Origin: Pseudomonadota bacterium
GTDB lineage: Bacteria > Pseudomonadota > Alphaproteobacteria > Micavibrionales > CSBR16-224
NCBI GenBank assembly: GCA_013285465.1
Contig: CP053449.1
Span: forward strand, 1,822,735-1,886,734
Length of the DNA stretch: 64,000 nt
Direction: 5' to 3'
Both the position numbers and the translations under genes were made by a program. Below are positions 8,659-17,834 of the stretch, piece after piece (the stretch's first letter is position 1; every line of letters starts with the position of its first letter). Under the pieces are notes generated by a model, which saw only the letters and a program-made list of their open reading frames with translations, made no database searches and was not told the origin of the DNA.

Positions 8659-10047
8659 TTAAGCGGCGGCGCGCATGGCGGCGGCAACGCGGGCGAGCCA
8701 TTCATCAAAGGCTGTTAAGGCGCGTGCGGTGTAGAATTTTTTGCGGTCCAGCCCTTTTAATTTGCGCTTTTTGCCGTTCGGGGTTTCCTGCACGGGAACG
8801 GGCGGAAACAGGCCGAAATTGATATTCATCGGCTGGAAAGTGTCGCTTTCCGCGCCGCCTGTGATGTGATTTAAAAGCGCGCCCATTGCCGTTTCATGCG
8901 GCGGGGTCAGCACATCACGCCCCAGAATTTCGGCGGCGGCAAAACGCCCCGCCATCAACCCGACAGAGGCACTTTCGACATAACCTTCACAGCCTGTCAT
9001 CTGCCCTGCGAAACGCAGGCGCGGCAGGGCTTTCAGGCGCAGGCTTTCATCCAGAAGTTTCGGGCTGTTGAGGAAGGTGTTGCGGTGGATGCCGCCCAGC
9101 CGTGCAAATTCGGCCTTTTCCAAGCCGGGAATGCTGCGGAAAACCTCGGTTTGCAGCCCGTATTTCAGCTTGGTCTGAAAGCCGACAATGTTATAAAGCG
9201 TGCCGAGTTTGTTATCCTGCCGCAGCTGGACAACGGCGTAAGGGCGTTCCTCACTATGCGGATTGGTCAAGCCGACGGGTTTCATCGGGCCAAAGCGCAG
9301 CGTTTCCGGGCCGCGTTCGGCCATGACTTCGATGGGCAGACAGCCTTCAAAATAAGGCGTGTCTTTTTCCCAATCCTTGAATTCGGTTTTTTCGCCTGTG
9401 ACCAGCGCATCAATGAAAGCTTCATATTGTTCTTTATTCATCGGGCAGTTGATGTAATCCTTACCCGTACCGCCCGGCCCCGGTTTGTCGTAGCGGGACT
9501 GAAACCATGCTTTGCTCATATCAATGCTGTCTTTATAGACGATCGGCGCGATAGCATCGAAGAAGGCCAACGCGTCCTCCCCCGTTACGCTGCGGATGGC
9601 TTCGGACAAGGCCGGTGAGGTCAACGGCCCTGTGGCGATGATGACATGCTGCCAATCTTCGGGCGGCAAGCCGTCCAGCTCGCCGCGTTCAAGCGTAATG
9701 CGCGGATGTGCGGCAAGTGTTTCCGAGACTTCCTGAGAGAAGACGTCACGGTCAACCGCCAGCGCCGAACCTGCGGGAACGCGGGCATTATCGCCTGCGC
9801 GCATAATCAGCGAACCGGCGCGGCGCATTTCCTCATGCAAGAGGCCGACGGCGTTATGTTCGTGATCGTCGGAGCGGAAAGAGTTGGAGCAGACAAGCTC
9901 CGCACAGCCTTCGGTCTTATGCGCGGGGGTCATTTTCTCGGGCCGCATTTCATGCAGCACGACGGTGACGCCAGCCTCGGCAGCCTGCCATGCAGCCTCG
10001 CTGCCTGCCAGCCCTGCGCCGATGATATGGAGTGTTTTGTCTGTCAT
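8659..10047 (-). CDS. trmFO: Methylenetetrahydrofolate-dependent tRNA (m5U54) methyltransferase
   Basis: A 462-residue flavoprotein that makes ribothymidine at tRNA position 54 using methylene-THF and FAD. The N-terminal dinucleotide-binding motif is [12 protein letters not shown] (9-20). C53 in [12 protein letters not shown] corresponds to the catalytic cysteine known in the Bacillus enzyme, and [12 protein letters not shown] carries the second conserved cysteine. [11 protein letters not shown] and LNFGLFPP-type motifs follow. The length is normal for TrmFO. Its promoter lies almost at the start codon (see the promoter entry). The downstream neighbour is the surface-protein gene on the same strand. 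Confidence 0.95.
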   Translation of the reverse strand: MTDKTLHIIGAGLAGSEAAWQAAEAGVTVVLHEMRPEKMTPAHKTEGCAELVCSNSFRSDDHEHNAVGLLHEEMRRAGSLIMRAGDNARVPAGSALAVDRDVFSQEVSETLAAHPRITLERGELDGLPPEDWQHVIIATGPLTSPALSEAIRSVTGEDALAFFDAIAPIVYKDSIDMSKAWFQSRYDKPGPGGTGKDYINCPMNKEQYEAFIDALVTGEKTEFKDWEKDTPYFEGCLPIEVMAERGPETLRFGPMKPVGLTNPHSEERPYAVVQLRQDNKLGTLYNIVGFQTKLKYGLQTEVFRSIPGLEKAEFARLGGIHRNTFLNSPKLLDESLRLKALPRLRFAGQMTGCEGYVESASVGLMAGRFAAAEILGRDVLTPPHETAMGALLNHITGGAESDTFQPMNINFGLFPPVPVQETPNGKKRKLKGLDRKKFYTARALTAFDEWLARVAAAMRAAA

Positions 10048-10056
10048 AATAATGAC

Positions 10057-10085
10057 CTTATAATCGGGTTTTGCGGGGGCGTCAA
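10057..10085 (-). promoter_or_regulatory. trmFO promoter, probably giving a leaderless mRNA
   Basis: On the minus strand TTGACG (10080-10085) and TATAAG (10057-10062) are exactly 17 bases apart, each matching consensus at five of six positions. The -10 ends nine bases before the ATG at 10045-10047, so transcription would start only about three bases upstream of the codon. Confidence 0.6.
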
Positions 10086-10112
10086 TGCGCTCTTATTATT
10101 ATGAAGTTATTA

Positions 10113-10955
10113 TTACTCTTTCTCCTGCGCGGTAGATGATTTTGCCAAATGTTCTTTGGCTTGTTCTAATAATTGCTTACTGTTGTCACCATTCCACTTG
10201 ATTGCACGTTCCAGCGGCTCCAAAGCTTCTGCATAACGTTTTTGATAAAAAAGTGCGCGTCCATAGCCGGCAACATATCCCAGCCCGAAATCTGCCGCCT
10301 TATTCTCTGTGCGTTCCTTCCATTGCAGATATGCCTGTTCACCCCTTTTATACGTTTCCTCGGCGCGTTGGTAATCCTTGACGCTTTCAAGAAACGCCGC
10401 CTTTTTCAAATAAAGACGCGGATGATTTGGGTATGAGGCAATCATCTGATCATAAACCGTTATTTGCGCTTTAATTGCAGCCAGTTGCGGCAGAGCATCC
10501 ACCCAACGGGGATGTTCATATTTTTCGCTATCGAGAGCATAGTAATCCTCGCACAAGCTCGGTACATAGCGACCTTCCTGATCTATATTCGCCAGAATGA
10601 TATACCGCTTTCCCGCATCGTAAGAAACGCCTTGCCTGCCATCCCTTAAATGACGAATTTCAATTTCTTTACCAATTTTTCCTTTATAAGTTTCCAAAAC
10701 CTCAAAAGCTGTAATGGCTGGATCTATGCCTAAACCAACAAAGAAAAACGCTCCAATTTCCGGCTCATACTTCTTATATAATTCCATATTAATTTTCTTT
10801 TGCGCCTCATCGCTTCTGACGGATAAAACCCGCCCTTCAAAAATGACAGGGTACGCCTCCACCATATCAAGAGGCTCACGGCATAGCGGCACAGCATAAG
10901 ATGCGGAGGGCAACATAAGCATGCATAAAAATGCTACAATGATAATTCTTTTCAT
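10113..10955 (-). CDS. Secreted NTR/TIMP-like and TPR protein, function unknown
   Basis: A 280-residue exported protein with a signal peptide (1-21, ending ASYA). Residues about 25-135 resemble an NTR/TIMP-like OB fold: an N-terminal Cys, VIFEGRVLSV, FEVLETYKGKIG, RYIILAN and a second Cys in SLCEDYY. The C-terminal half (about 165-275) has three or more TPR-like helical pairs (YPNHPRLYLKKAAF, YQRAEETYKRGEQAY, RYAEALEPLERAI). It is probably periplasmic and a protein-binding scaffold. The gene is somewhat richer in AT than its neighbours. The function is not recognised. Confidence 0.6.
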   Translation of the reverse strand: MKRIIIVAFLCMLMLPSASYAVPLCREPLDMVEAYPVIFEGRVLSVRSDEAQKKINMELYKKYEPEIGAFFFVGLGIDPAITAFEVLETYKGKIGKEIEIRHLRDGRQGVSYDAGKRYIILANIDQEGRYVPSLCEDYYALDSEKYEHPRWVDALPQLAAIKAQITVYDQMIASYPNHPRLYLKKAAFLESVKDYQRAEETYKRGEQAYLQWKERTENKAADFGLGYVAGYGRALFYQKRYAEALEPLERAIKWNGDNSKQLLEQAKEHLAKSSTAQEKE

Positions 10956-11032
10956 TTCCCCTCCCGTTTGTAAAAACTTCCCTTACAGCTTCGGCAATCG
11001 GATGGTTGATGTCAACGCAGTTAAGTCCTTAC

Positions 11033-11060
11033 TTGCCTTTTAGGTTACTTAGGTTATGCT
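11033..11060 (+). promoter_or_regulatory. Possible rlmJ promoter with no leader
   Basis: TTGCCT (11033-11038) and TATGCT (11055-11060) are 16 bases apart. Only six bases separate the -10 from the ATG at 11067, so the start codon would be at or next to the transcription start. No Shine-Dalgarno sequence is visible, which agrees with leaderless translation. Confidence 0.4.
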
Positions 11061-11066
11061 CCGCGC

Positions 11067-11870
11067 ATGAGTTTGAGCTATCAGCATATTTATCATGCGG
11101 GGAATCCTGCCGACATCCATAAGCATTTATGGCTGATGGCGGTGCTGCGTTATATGACTAGGAAGGACAAGCCGCTGTTCTGGGCGGATACGCATGCGGG
11201 GCGCGGGCTTTATGATTTATCCTCGAAAGAGGCCGCCAAAACCGCCGAGGCGGCGGCGGGGATTCAAAAGCTGCTGGCGGCGAAGATCGACCATGTGCTG
11301 TGGCAGGATTACGTTGCGCAAATTAAAAAATATAATCCGCGCGGCGGTTTAGGGTCGTACCCCGGCTCGGCCATACTTGCGGCGATGCTGCTGCGGCGGG
11401 ATGACCGCCTCTCCTGTTTCGAGCTGCATCCGCAGGAATTTACGCATCTGCAAAATTCTTTGAAAAAATACCGCCACAGCCATGCCGAAAAACAGGACGG
11501 GCTGCGCGGGTTGGGTGCCTATATGCCGCCGCCGCAAAAACGCGGCGGGGCGTTGATTGACCCCAGCTACGAGATCAAAACAGATTACGAAGCCGTGCCG
11601 CAAGCGCTGGCGCGTAATTTAAAGAAATTTCCGCAAGGCGTGTTTATGGTCTGGTATCCGCTGCTGCCTGCCGGACGGCATGAGATTTTGAAGGAGCAAT
11701 GCGCCGCGCTGGAGGCGGAAGTGTTGATTGATGAATGGATTTACGCCGACCCTGCCGCTCCCGACCATAAGGGCATGTACGGTTCCGGCATGGTGATTAT
11801 CAATCCGCCTTATACCGTGCCGGAAACGATGGGCGCGCTGAAAGAGATTATTCTGCCGCTGTTACGCTAG
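11067..11870 (+). CDS. rlmJ: 23S rRNA (adenine-2030-N6)-methyltransferase
   Basis: A 267-residue RlmJ (DUF519) enzyme that methylates A2030 of 23S rRNA with SAM. The N-terminal signature YQHIYHAGNPADIHKH and the SAM-binding DTHAGRGLYDL are intact. The catalytic D-P-P-Y-like motif appears as IDPSYEIK, followed by WYPLLP and a C-terminal INPPYTVPE. Length matches the family. It reads away from the TPR-protein gene and is followed by the peroxiredoxin gene, which has its own promoter. Confidence 0.92.
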   Translation: MSLSYQHIYHAGNPADIHKHLWLMAVLRYMTRKDKPLFWADTHAGRGLYDLSSKEAAKTAEAAAGIQKLLAAKIDHVLWQDYVAQIKKYNPRGGLGSYPGSAILAAMLLRRDDRLSCFELHPQEFTHLQNSLKKYRHSHAEKQDGLRGLGAYMPPPQKRGGALIDPSYEIKTDYEAVPQALARNLKKFPQGVFMVWYPLLPAGRHEILKEQCAALEAEVLIDEWIYADPAAPDHKGMYGSGMVIINPPYTVPETMGALKEIILPLLR

Positions 11871-11873
11871 GCC

Positions 11874-11901
11874 TTGATATTTGCGTCTATCTGACAATAA
11901 T
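11874..11901 (+). promoter_or_regulatory. Peroxiredoxin gene promoter
   Basis: TTGATA (11874-11879) and AATAAT (11896-11901), each five of six to consensus, lie 16 bases apart. The leader to the ATG at 11968 is about 60 bases and ends in a GAGGAG ribosome site. No OxyR-like operator was recognised. Confidence 0.6.
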
Positions 11902-11967
11902 AGGGGCGTGTTTCGCGGAGATGCGCGGGACAAAGATTCGCATTTATTTTTTAGAGGAGAAAAGACT

Positions 11968-12507
11968 ATGCTGACCATCGGTGACAAACTTCCCGAATTC
12001 AATCTGAAAGCCGTTGTTTCCAACGATCTGAGCGATGCTTTTATCGATGTCAAAAACGACACCTATAAAGGCAAATGGCTGGTGCTGTTCGCATGGCCGA
12101 AAGATTTTACCTTCGTCTGCCCGACCGAAATTTCCGATTTTGGCCGTCTGAACGGCGAATTCGCTGACCGTGATGCACAGGTTCTGGGCATGAGCACGGA
12201 TTCCGAATTCGTTCATCTGGCATGGCGCAAAGACCACCCTGATCTGAATAACCTGCCCTTCCCGATGCTGGCGGATATCAAGCGCGAGCTGTCCGAAGGT
12301 CTCGGCATCCTGCACAAAGACGCAGGCGTCTGCAACCGCGCAACCTTTATCATTGATCCCGAAGGCATTATCCGCCACGTATCGGTGAATGACCTCAGCG
12401 TCGGCCGCAACACGCAGGAAGTTCTGCGTATTCTGGATGCGTTGCAAACGGATGAGCTGTGCCCCTGCAACTGGAACAAAGGCGATGACACGCTGAAAGC
12501 GGCGTAA
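11968..12507 (+). CDS. AhpC/TSA-family peroxiredoxin
   Basis: A 179-residue thiol peroxidase that reduces hydrogen peroxide and organic hydroperoxides. The peroxidatic cysteine is C51 in FTFVCPTEI, with the upstream Thr/Pro context and the later Arg (HVSVND region) of the family. Two C-terminal cysteines, C165 and C167 in ELCPCNW, are candidate resolving cysteines in a CxC arrangement typical of AhpC that pairs with AhpD-like reductants. No ahpD or ahpF is adjacent. The ATG follows GAGGAG eight bases upstream. Codon usage looks highly optimised (many CTG and GGC), suggesting strong expression. Confidence 0.92.
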   Translation: MLTIGDKLPEFNLKAVVSNDLSDAFIDVKNDTYKGKWLVLFAWPKDFTFVCPTEISDFGRLNGEFADRDAQVLGMSTDSEFVHLAWRKDHPDLNNLPFPMLADIKRELSEGLGILHKDAGVCNRATFIIDPEGIIRHVSVNDLSVGRNTQEVLRILDALQTDELCPCNWNKGDDTLKAA

Positions 12508-12529
12508 GTTTTTCGCAGACATATCTTTT

Positions 12530-12561
12530 AAAAGGGCATCCTTCCGCAGGATGCCCTTTTT
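12530..12561 (+). terminator. Rho-independent terminator of the peroxiredoxin gene
   Basis: GGGCATCC (12534-12541) and GGATGCCC (12549-12556) form a perfect stem with a seven-base loop, flanked by AAAA before and a T5 run after (12557-12561). Confidence 0.92.
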
Positions 12562-12634
12562 CCTTGCCAAAATGCGCGGCTTGCCTTTATTCTTGTCGCC
12601 ATTGTTACGATAAATTTTCAGCGGAGGAAAACGC

Positions 12635-14179
12635 ATGGTTGCGCGGATCAAAACCGTCGCATTTCAGGGCATTGACGTCATGGATATTGATGTGCAGGTG
12701 CAGCTTTCCTCCGGCCTGCCCAGCTTCCAGATTGTCGGGCTGCCTGATAAAGCCGTGGCCGAAAGCCGCGAGCGCGTCCGTGCCGCTTTGCATGCCATCG
12801 GGCTGTCTTTGCCGCCAAAGCGTTTGACCGTCAACCTGTCCCCCGCCGATGTTTTGAAGGAAGGCAGTCATTTTGATCTGCCGATTGCGCTTGGCGTATT
12901 GGCGGCGATGGGGGTTTTCCCGTCAGACGAGCTTGACCATTATGTTGCGCTGGGCGAATTGGCGCTGGACGGTGCCTTGACGCCTGTGACGGGTATTCTG
13001 CCTGCCGCCATTCATGCCGCATCGCTGGAGCGCGGCGTGATCTGCCCCGAAAGCTGCGGCGCGGAAGCCGCCTGGGCGGGGGAAGAGGTCAATGTGCTGG
13101 CCCCGCATAATCTGGTCGCACTGATCAATCATATCAAAGGCACGCAGGTACTGCCTGCGCCGAAAGCCGTGCTGGAAAGCCGCGAAAAAGACGCCTATGC
13201 GCCCGATCTGAAAGATGTGCGCGGACAGGAAAGCGCCAAACGCGCCCTCGAAATCGCAGCGGCGGGCGGTCATAATATTCTGATGTGCGGCCCGCCGGGA
13301 TCAGGGAAATCCATGCTGGCGGCAAGGCTGCCCGGTATTTTGCCTGATCTGATGCCCGAGGAGGCTTTGGAACTGTCAATGATCCACAGTGTTGCGGGGG
13401 AGCTGAAAAACGGCGCCCTGAAACGCACCCGTCCGTTCCGCGATCCGCATCATTCCGCCTCCCTGCCCTCGATGGTCGGCGGCGGTCACCGTGCCAAACC
13501 GGGGGAAATTTCGCTGGCGCATCACGGCGTGCTGTTTCTGGACGAGCTGCCGGAATTCGCCCGCGCGACGCTGGAGGCGCTGCGCCAGCCTTTGGAAACA
13601 GGGCAGACGCTGGTTTCCCGTGTCAATTACCATGTCACCTTTCCCGCCGATTTCCAGCTGGTCGCCGCAATGAACCCCTGCCGCTGCGGGCATCTGGCGG
13701 ATGCCGCGCTGGCTTGCAGCCGCGCCCCGAAATGCGGGGAGGATTATCAGAACAAGCTCTCCGGCCCTTTGCTGGACCGGATTGATATTTATATTGATGT
13801 GCCCGCCGTCGATATCCGTGATCTGACCAATGCCGCACCTGCGGAAAGCAGTGAGACTGTTGCGGCGCGTGTTCTGGCGGCGCGGGAATTTTTCGCAGCA
13901 CGACTGGACAGGCTGGGCATCAAAAATCCGAAATTCCGCAAAAATGCCGATATGGACGGTGATGCGCTGGAGGAAACCGCCGCGCTGGATGCCGAAGGCA
14001 AAAAACTGCTGGCCGATATTGCCGAGAGGTTGAAACTCTCCGCCCGCGGTTATTACCGTATTTTGCGGGTAGCGCGGACGCTGGCTGATCTGGAAAGAAG
14101 CGAAACCGTCAAAACCAAACATATCGCCGAAGCCGCCAATTACCGCCTGATGCGCCCGGGGCAGACGCTGGCGGCGTAA
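12635..14179 (+). CDS. comM: ComM/YifB-family Mg-chelatase-like AAA+ ATPase
   Basis: A 514-residue protein with the three ComM parts: an N-terminal Lon-S5-like ChlI domain (about 20-145: GLPSFQIVGLPDKAV), the AAA+ core with Walker A GPPGSGKS near residue 222 and Walker B LFLDELPEF, an AAMNPCRCG sensor segment, and the C-terminal Mg-chelatase domain (SARGYYRILRVARTLADL). ComM is a hexameric helicase that drives branch migration during integration of transformed DNA. Because the organism also carries pilus genes, natural competence is possible, though inferred. GGAGG lies eight bases before the ATG. Confidence 0.92.
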   Translation: MVARIKTVAFQGIDVMDIDVQVQLSSGLPSFQIVGLPDKAVAESRERVRAALHAIGLSLPPKRLTVNLSPADVLKEGSHFDLPIALGVLAAMGVFPSDELDHYVALGELALDGALTPVTGILPAAIHAASLERGVICPESCGAEAAWAGEEVNVLAPHNLVALINHIKGTQVLPAPKAVLESREKDAYAPDLKDVRGQESAKRALEIAAAGGHNILMCGPPGSGKSMLAARLPGILPDLMPEEALELSMIHSVAGELKNGALKRTRPFRDPHHSASLPSMVGGGHRAKPGEISLAHHGVLFLDELPEFARATLEALRQPLETGQTLVSRVNYHVTFPADFQLVAAMNPCRCGHLADAALACSRAPKCGEDYQNKLSGPLLDRIDIYIDVPAVDIRDLTNAAPAESSETVAARVLAAREFFAARLDRLGIKNPKFRKNADMDGDALEETAALDAEGKKLLADIAERLKLSARGYYRILRVARTLADLERSETVKTKHIAEAANYRLMRPGQTLAA

Positions 14180-14348
14180 AGAACGCCGTATTGATGATGC
14201 CGGCGCGGCGGCGCTTCCACCCCCTCATGTCGCTTAACGGTTGAAGTTTCGCGGCAATTGCGCCATTATGGAATGAGGGAGCGGCAATTCCGTCCGCTTT
14301 CTGCATCAAGCGCATTCACGCCCAATCTCTGCTTTTTTCAAGGTATCC

Positions 14349-16433
14349 ATGGCCACAGCCGATAACAGCCGCGACCGGATGGAACAAAATACCGCCCCGC
14401 GCCCCGCGGCGGTAAAGGGCGGATTGCACATTCCCGGAACGGATTTTTACATTGATCCCGCAGCGCCGCTGCCGGAATTCTCGAAGCCCCATGCGCCCGC
14501 CTATAGCGCCTTTCAGGCGGAAGGCAATAAAAAATTTGTCGCATTACTGACCGGAAAATCCGTTGTTCCGCGTTTCCGGCAGCTTTCGACGGTCAAGACG
14601 TTCTTTTCGCCCAGCCTGCAGCAATTTCACGGCGGCGGGGCGGTTTTATGGCCGGAGGATAATATTTATTATTATGCCTGCGTCTTTGACAAGCCGCGCG
14701 GCAAGCGCATCATGGACAGCCCCAAAGACGATTTGAATCTGGATATCAGTTACGAAGCAGCGGGAAAACCGCTTTTGACGAAATTCATCGAACCCGCCAT
14801 CCAGCTATTGGCCGAATTGCACAAACATGACATCAGTCACGGCGCGATCAACCTGACCAATATTTACGCCCGTCCCGATTTTTCCACCACCGGCGTGTTG
14901 TTCGGCGAATTCCTCAGCGCACCGCATTCTTATGAACAGAATGTGATTTTTGAGCCTGTCGGACGCTCGCTGGCCGATCCGCTGGGACGCGGGCCCGCCA
15001 AAGACAAACATGATCTTTATGCGCTGGGGGCCTGTGCTGCGCTGCTGGCGCTGGGCAAAAACCCGTTCAAAGGTGCGAAAAACGGCGAAATTATCGCCCG
15101 TAAAATCGAACAGGGCTCCTATGGTGCGCTGGTCGGACGGGAACGTATGCCGCCGGGGCTGGCGGAATTCCTGCGCGCTGTTTTAAACGATGATCTTTCC
15201 GCCCGCTGGGGGCTGGAAGACGCGCTGAAATGGATGGAAGGCAGCCGCATGACGGTCAAGCCCGCCCGTGCAACCGCAAAAGCCGCGCGGTCATTCCAGT
15301 TCGGCGAGCATAATTACAGCTATCTGCGCAGCCTTGTGACCGCCATGGCCAAAACCCCGAATATGACGGCGCAGGTTTTAAAAGACAAGAAACTGCTGCA
15401 ATGGCTGCAGCGCCATATTTCCGACAAAAGCACCATCGCCAATTTCGAGCGCCATTTCGGATCGGATAAAAATCCGGGAGAAAATTACGACAGTCCGTCT
15501 CTGATGGTCGCGCATGCAACCATCGCGCTCGACCCCGACGCCCCCATCCGTTACAAGGGTCTGTCCGTCATGCCTGACGGTTTCGGAAACGCGCTGGCAC
15601 ATGCCGTATTGCATGGCGAAGATAACGCGCCCTATCTCGAAATTCTGCAATACCAGCTTTATAATTACTGGTTTGAAATGCAGCATATCCATCTGCCGGA
15701 CTCCGCTGCGCTGGTGCTGGAGATCGAAAAAGCCCGCAATTTCATGAAACAGAAAATGGTCGGGCGCGGCTTTGAACGCGGGCTTTATATGCTGTGCAAA
15801 GATATGCATTGTCTGAGCCCGACTGTCAGAAAATTCTTTATCCGCGATGCGGCGGGATTGCTGGCCGCCTTTGAGCAAATGGCGGAAGACGGCAAGCTCC
15901 CCGCCATTGACGGCTTTTTCGACCGCCATATTATCGCCTTTCTTGCCGTGCATGAGCCGCAGGTGATCGAGCCGTTCCTCAGCCTGATTTCCTCGAATAA
16001 TGCCGGACGGCGCCTGACAGGCTTGATGCATTGCTTTGCCGCCATCCAGCGCAAATTTGACGGCGGCCCCGCCCCGCAGCTGATCGGCTGGTTTATCCGC
16101 AATATCCGCCCCGCTTTGGAGCGTATCCATGACCGCCGCCTGCGCCAGAAACTGTTTGAACAATTGCAAAAAATGCAGGACACGCAAAGCTTTGATACGC
16201 TGCTGAACGTGATTGATAATCCGGGCGTTATTAACGCAGACCGCAAAAGCTTTTTTGCCGCACGCACGGAATTCACCGTTCTGCAAAATGAACGCATGCA
16301 TCTGCAAAAGCTGCTTGCGCACCGGCATACGCTTGGCAGCGACAAGGGACGGCAAACCGCTATGCTTGTCTCTCTGGGTTTATCATCGCTGATGATTTTG
16401 CTGTCGGTTTTATCCTATTACCACATTATTTAA
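14349..16433 (+). CDS. Tail-anchored protein-kinase-like protein, probably a pseudokinase
   Basis: A 694-residue protein. Residues about 75-295 follow the Ser/Thr kinase C-lobe pattern but with altered catalytic motifs: the HRDxKxxN loop reads HGAINLTNI (164-172), so the catalytic Asp is Ala, and the DFG position reads GEF (186-188). The alpha-F aspartate is kept in KHDLYALGA (D222). Residues about 310-640 are helical and of unknown fold. A single hydrophobic helix near residues 669-690 anchors the C-terminus, leaving the rest cytoplasmic. A 25-base gap leads to the small membrane protein gene. AAGG is placed five bases before the ATG. Confidence 0.65.
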   Translation: MATADNSRDRMEQNTAPRPAAVKGGLHIPGTDFYIDPAAPLPEFSKPHAPAYSAFQAEGNKKFVALLTGKSVVPRFRQLSTVKTFFSPSLQQFHGGGAVLWPEDNIYYYACVFDKPRGKRIMDSPKDDLNLDISYEAAGKPLLTKFIEPAIQLLAELHKHDISHGAINLTNIYARPDFSTTGVLFGEFLSAPHSYEQNVIFEPVGRSLADPLGRGPAKDKHDLYALGACAALLALGKNPFKGAKNGEIIARKIEQGSYGALVGRERMPPGLAEFLRAVLNDDLSARWGLEDALKWMEGSRMTVKPARATAKAARSFQFGEHNYSYLRSLVTAMAKTPNMTAQVLKDKKLLQWLQRHISDKSTIANFERHFGSDKNPGENYDSPSLMVAHATIALDPDAPIRYKGLSVMPDGFGNALAHAVLHGEDNAPYLEILQYQLYNYWFEMQHIHLPDSAALVLEIEKARNFMKQKMVGRGFERGLYMLCKDMHCLSPTVRKFFIRDAAGLLAAFEQMAEDGKLPAIDGFFDRHIIAFLAVHEPQVIEPFLSLISSNNAGRRLTGLMHCFAAIQRKFDGGPAPQLIGWFIRNIRPALERIHDRRLRQKLFEQLQKMQDTQSFDTLLNVIDNPGVINADRKSFFAARTEFTVLQNERMHLQKLLAHRHTLGSDKGRQTAMLVSLGLSSLMILLSVLSYYHII

Positions 16434-16458
16434 CGCAACAAACACACGGAAAACCATC

Positions 16459-16941
16459 ATGGCCCGCACACAAAAAAAACATGGGAAAGCAAATGCGCTG
16501 CAAGTTCTGGTCGCGCTGCTGATGCTGGTCATGCTGGGCATTGCTTTCGCCGGCGCCGCACTTTTCCTGTTCCTTTGCATGATCCCGACCTATATCGCGC
16601 TGTTTATTGACCGTCAGCTGCCGCGGACACTGGGCTTAACCGTCGGCGCGGCCAATCTGGCCGGAACCGTGCCGAATTTTTTGGAAGTTCTGAAGTTGAA
16701 TAATAATCCCGGCAATGCGCTGAGTTTTGCGCTGCAACCTTCAACACTGGCCATGGCCTATGCGGGTGCCGGGATCGGCTGGCTGATCCATCTGGCCGTG
16801 ACGCGTTTTGTCGCGCTGGTGATTGTCAGCAAGGCGGAGATGCGCATCCAGAAACTGGCAAAGCGCGAGCAGGTTCTGATCGAACGCTGGGGGCCGGAAA
16901 TCAAACAGCAATATGGCGGCACAGGCGGCGGCGAAGATTAA
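16459..16941 (+). CDS. Small membrane protein paired with the pseudokinase
   Basis: A 160-residue protein with a basic N-terminus (RTQKKHGK), a hydrophobic hairpin of two helices (about 15-55), a further membrane segment around 95-120, and a charged, soluble C-terminal tail (AEMRIQKLAKREQVLIERWGPEIK). It has no recognised enzyme motif. Position directly after the pseudokinase on the same strand suggests the two work together at the inner membrane. The gene converges on lptB, 28 bases away. The function is unknown. Confidence 0.7.
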   Translation: MARTQKKHGKANALQVLVALLMLVMLGIAFAGAALFLFLCMIPTYIALFIDRQLPRTLGLTVGAANLAGTVPNFLEVLKLNNNPGNALSFALQPSTLAMAYAGAGIGWLIHLAVTRFVALVIVSKAEMRIQKLAKREQVLIERWGPEIKQQYGGTGGGED

Positions 16942-16969
16942 ATGCAGCCCATATTGAAATCTGCGTGTT

Positions 16970-17761
16970 TTAGAGGGTGAATTTCTCGCCCAGATAAACC
17001 CGCCGCACATCCTTATGATTAACGATGTCTTCCGGCGCGCCCTGCATCAGCACCTTGCCGTCATGCAGAATATAGGCGCGGTCGACAATATCCAGCGTAT
17101 CACGGACATTATGATCGGTAATCAGCACGCCGATACCGCGGGTTTTCAGATGTTTGACCAGTTCACGGATATCGCTGACGGCAATCGGGTCGATCCCGGC
17201 CAGCGGCTCATCCAGCAGGATAAATTTCGGACGCGAGGCCAGTGCCCGCGCAATCTCGACACGGCGGCGCTCCCCGCCCGACAGTGCCGTTGCAGGGGTC
17301 TGGCGCAAATGGGTAATGGAAAATTCCGCCAGCAGCGATTCCAGTATCTGTTCGCGGCGCTCCGCATCTTTTTCCGTGACCTGAATGATGGAGCGGATAT
17401 TATTTTCAACGCTGAGACCGCGGAAAATTGATGTTTCCTGCGGCAGATAGCCGATCCCCAGCCTTGCGCGGCGGTACATCGGCAGATGGGTGATATCCTG
17501 CCCGTCCAGCTTGACCGTGCCGCCATCGGCATTGATCAGCCCCGTGACAATATAAAAGCTGGTGGTTTTACCTGCACCGTTCGGACCGAGAAGACCAACG
17601 GCTTCGCCTTGACGGACTTTCAGGCTGACATCATGCAGAATACGGCGTTTGCGGTAATATTTGACAATATGCGAGACTTCAAGCCCCTCATTTTTATGCA
17701 CAAGCCGCGGCGCTTTGGGCTTGCGCATATCGGTCACATTTGAATCGCCGTTATTTGTCAT
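16970..17761 (-). CDS. lptB: LPS export ABC transporter ATP-binding protein
   Basis: A 263-residue ATPase of the LptB2FGC complex, which extracts LPS from the inner membrane. Walker [11 protein letters not shown]-loop QETSIF, signature [15 protein letters not shown], Walker B ILLDEP and the switch His in [10 protein letters not shown] are all present. The N-terminus is about 20 residues longer than in E. coli. ATG 17761 is chosen; GTG 17788 and ATG further in are alternatives, none with a strong ribosome site. It is last in the kdsD-lptC-lptA-lptB operon. Confidence 0.95.
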   Translation of the reverse strand: MTNNGDSNVTDMRKPKAPRLVHKNEGLEVSHIVKYYRKRRILHDVSLKVRQGEAVGLLGPNGAGKTTSFYIVTGLINADGGTVKLDGQDITHLPMYRRARLGIGYLPQETSIFRGLSVENNIRSIIQVTEKDAERREQILESLLAEFSITHLRQTPATALSGGERRRVEIARALASRPKFILLDEPLAGIDPIAVSDIRELVKHLKTRGIGVLITDHNVRDTLDIVDRAYILHDGKVLMQGAPEDIVNHKDVRRVYLGEKFTL

Positions 17762-17834
17762 TATTTTGATATCCGGTTTATCACACACCGTGCCGTTTTA
17801 ACCGCTTTTGCGGCAAACAGTCTTCCATTATACA

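Noticed and set aside
8896-9618. 240-codon plus-strand frame over trmFO
   Set aside because: Antisense shadow of a confident gene.
10086-10112. TTATTATTA-rich stretch as a repeat array or CRISPR
   Set aside because: Only a short AT-rich run in a promoter region; no repeated spacer pattern.
15378-16355. 325-codon minus-strand frame over the pseudokinase
   Set aside because: Antisense shadow; the sense protein has kinase-fold motifs and a ribosome site.
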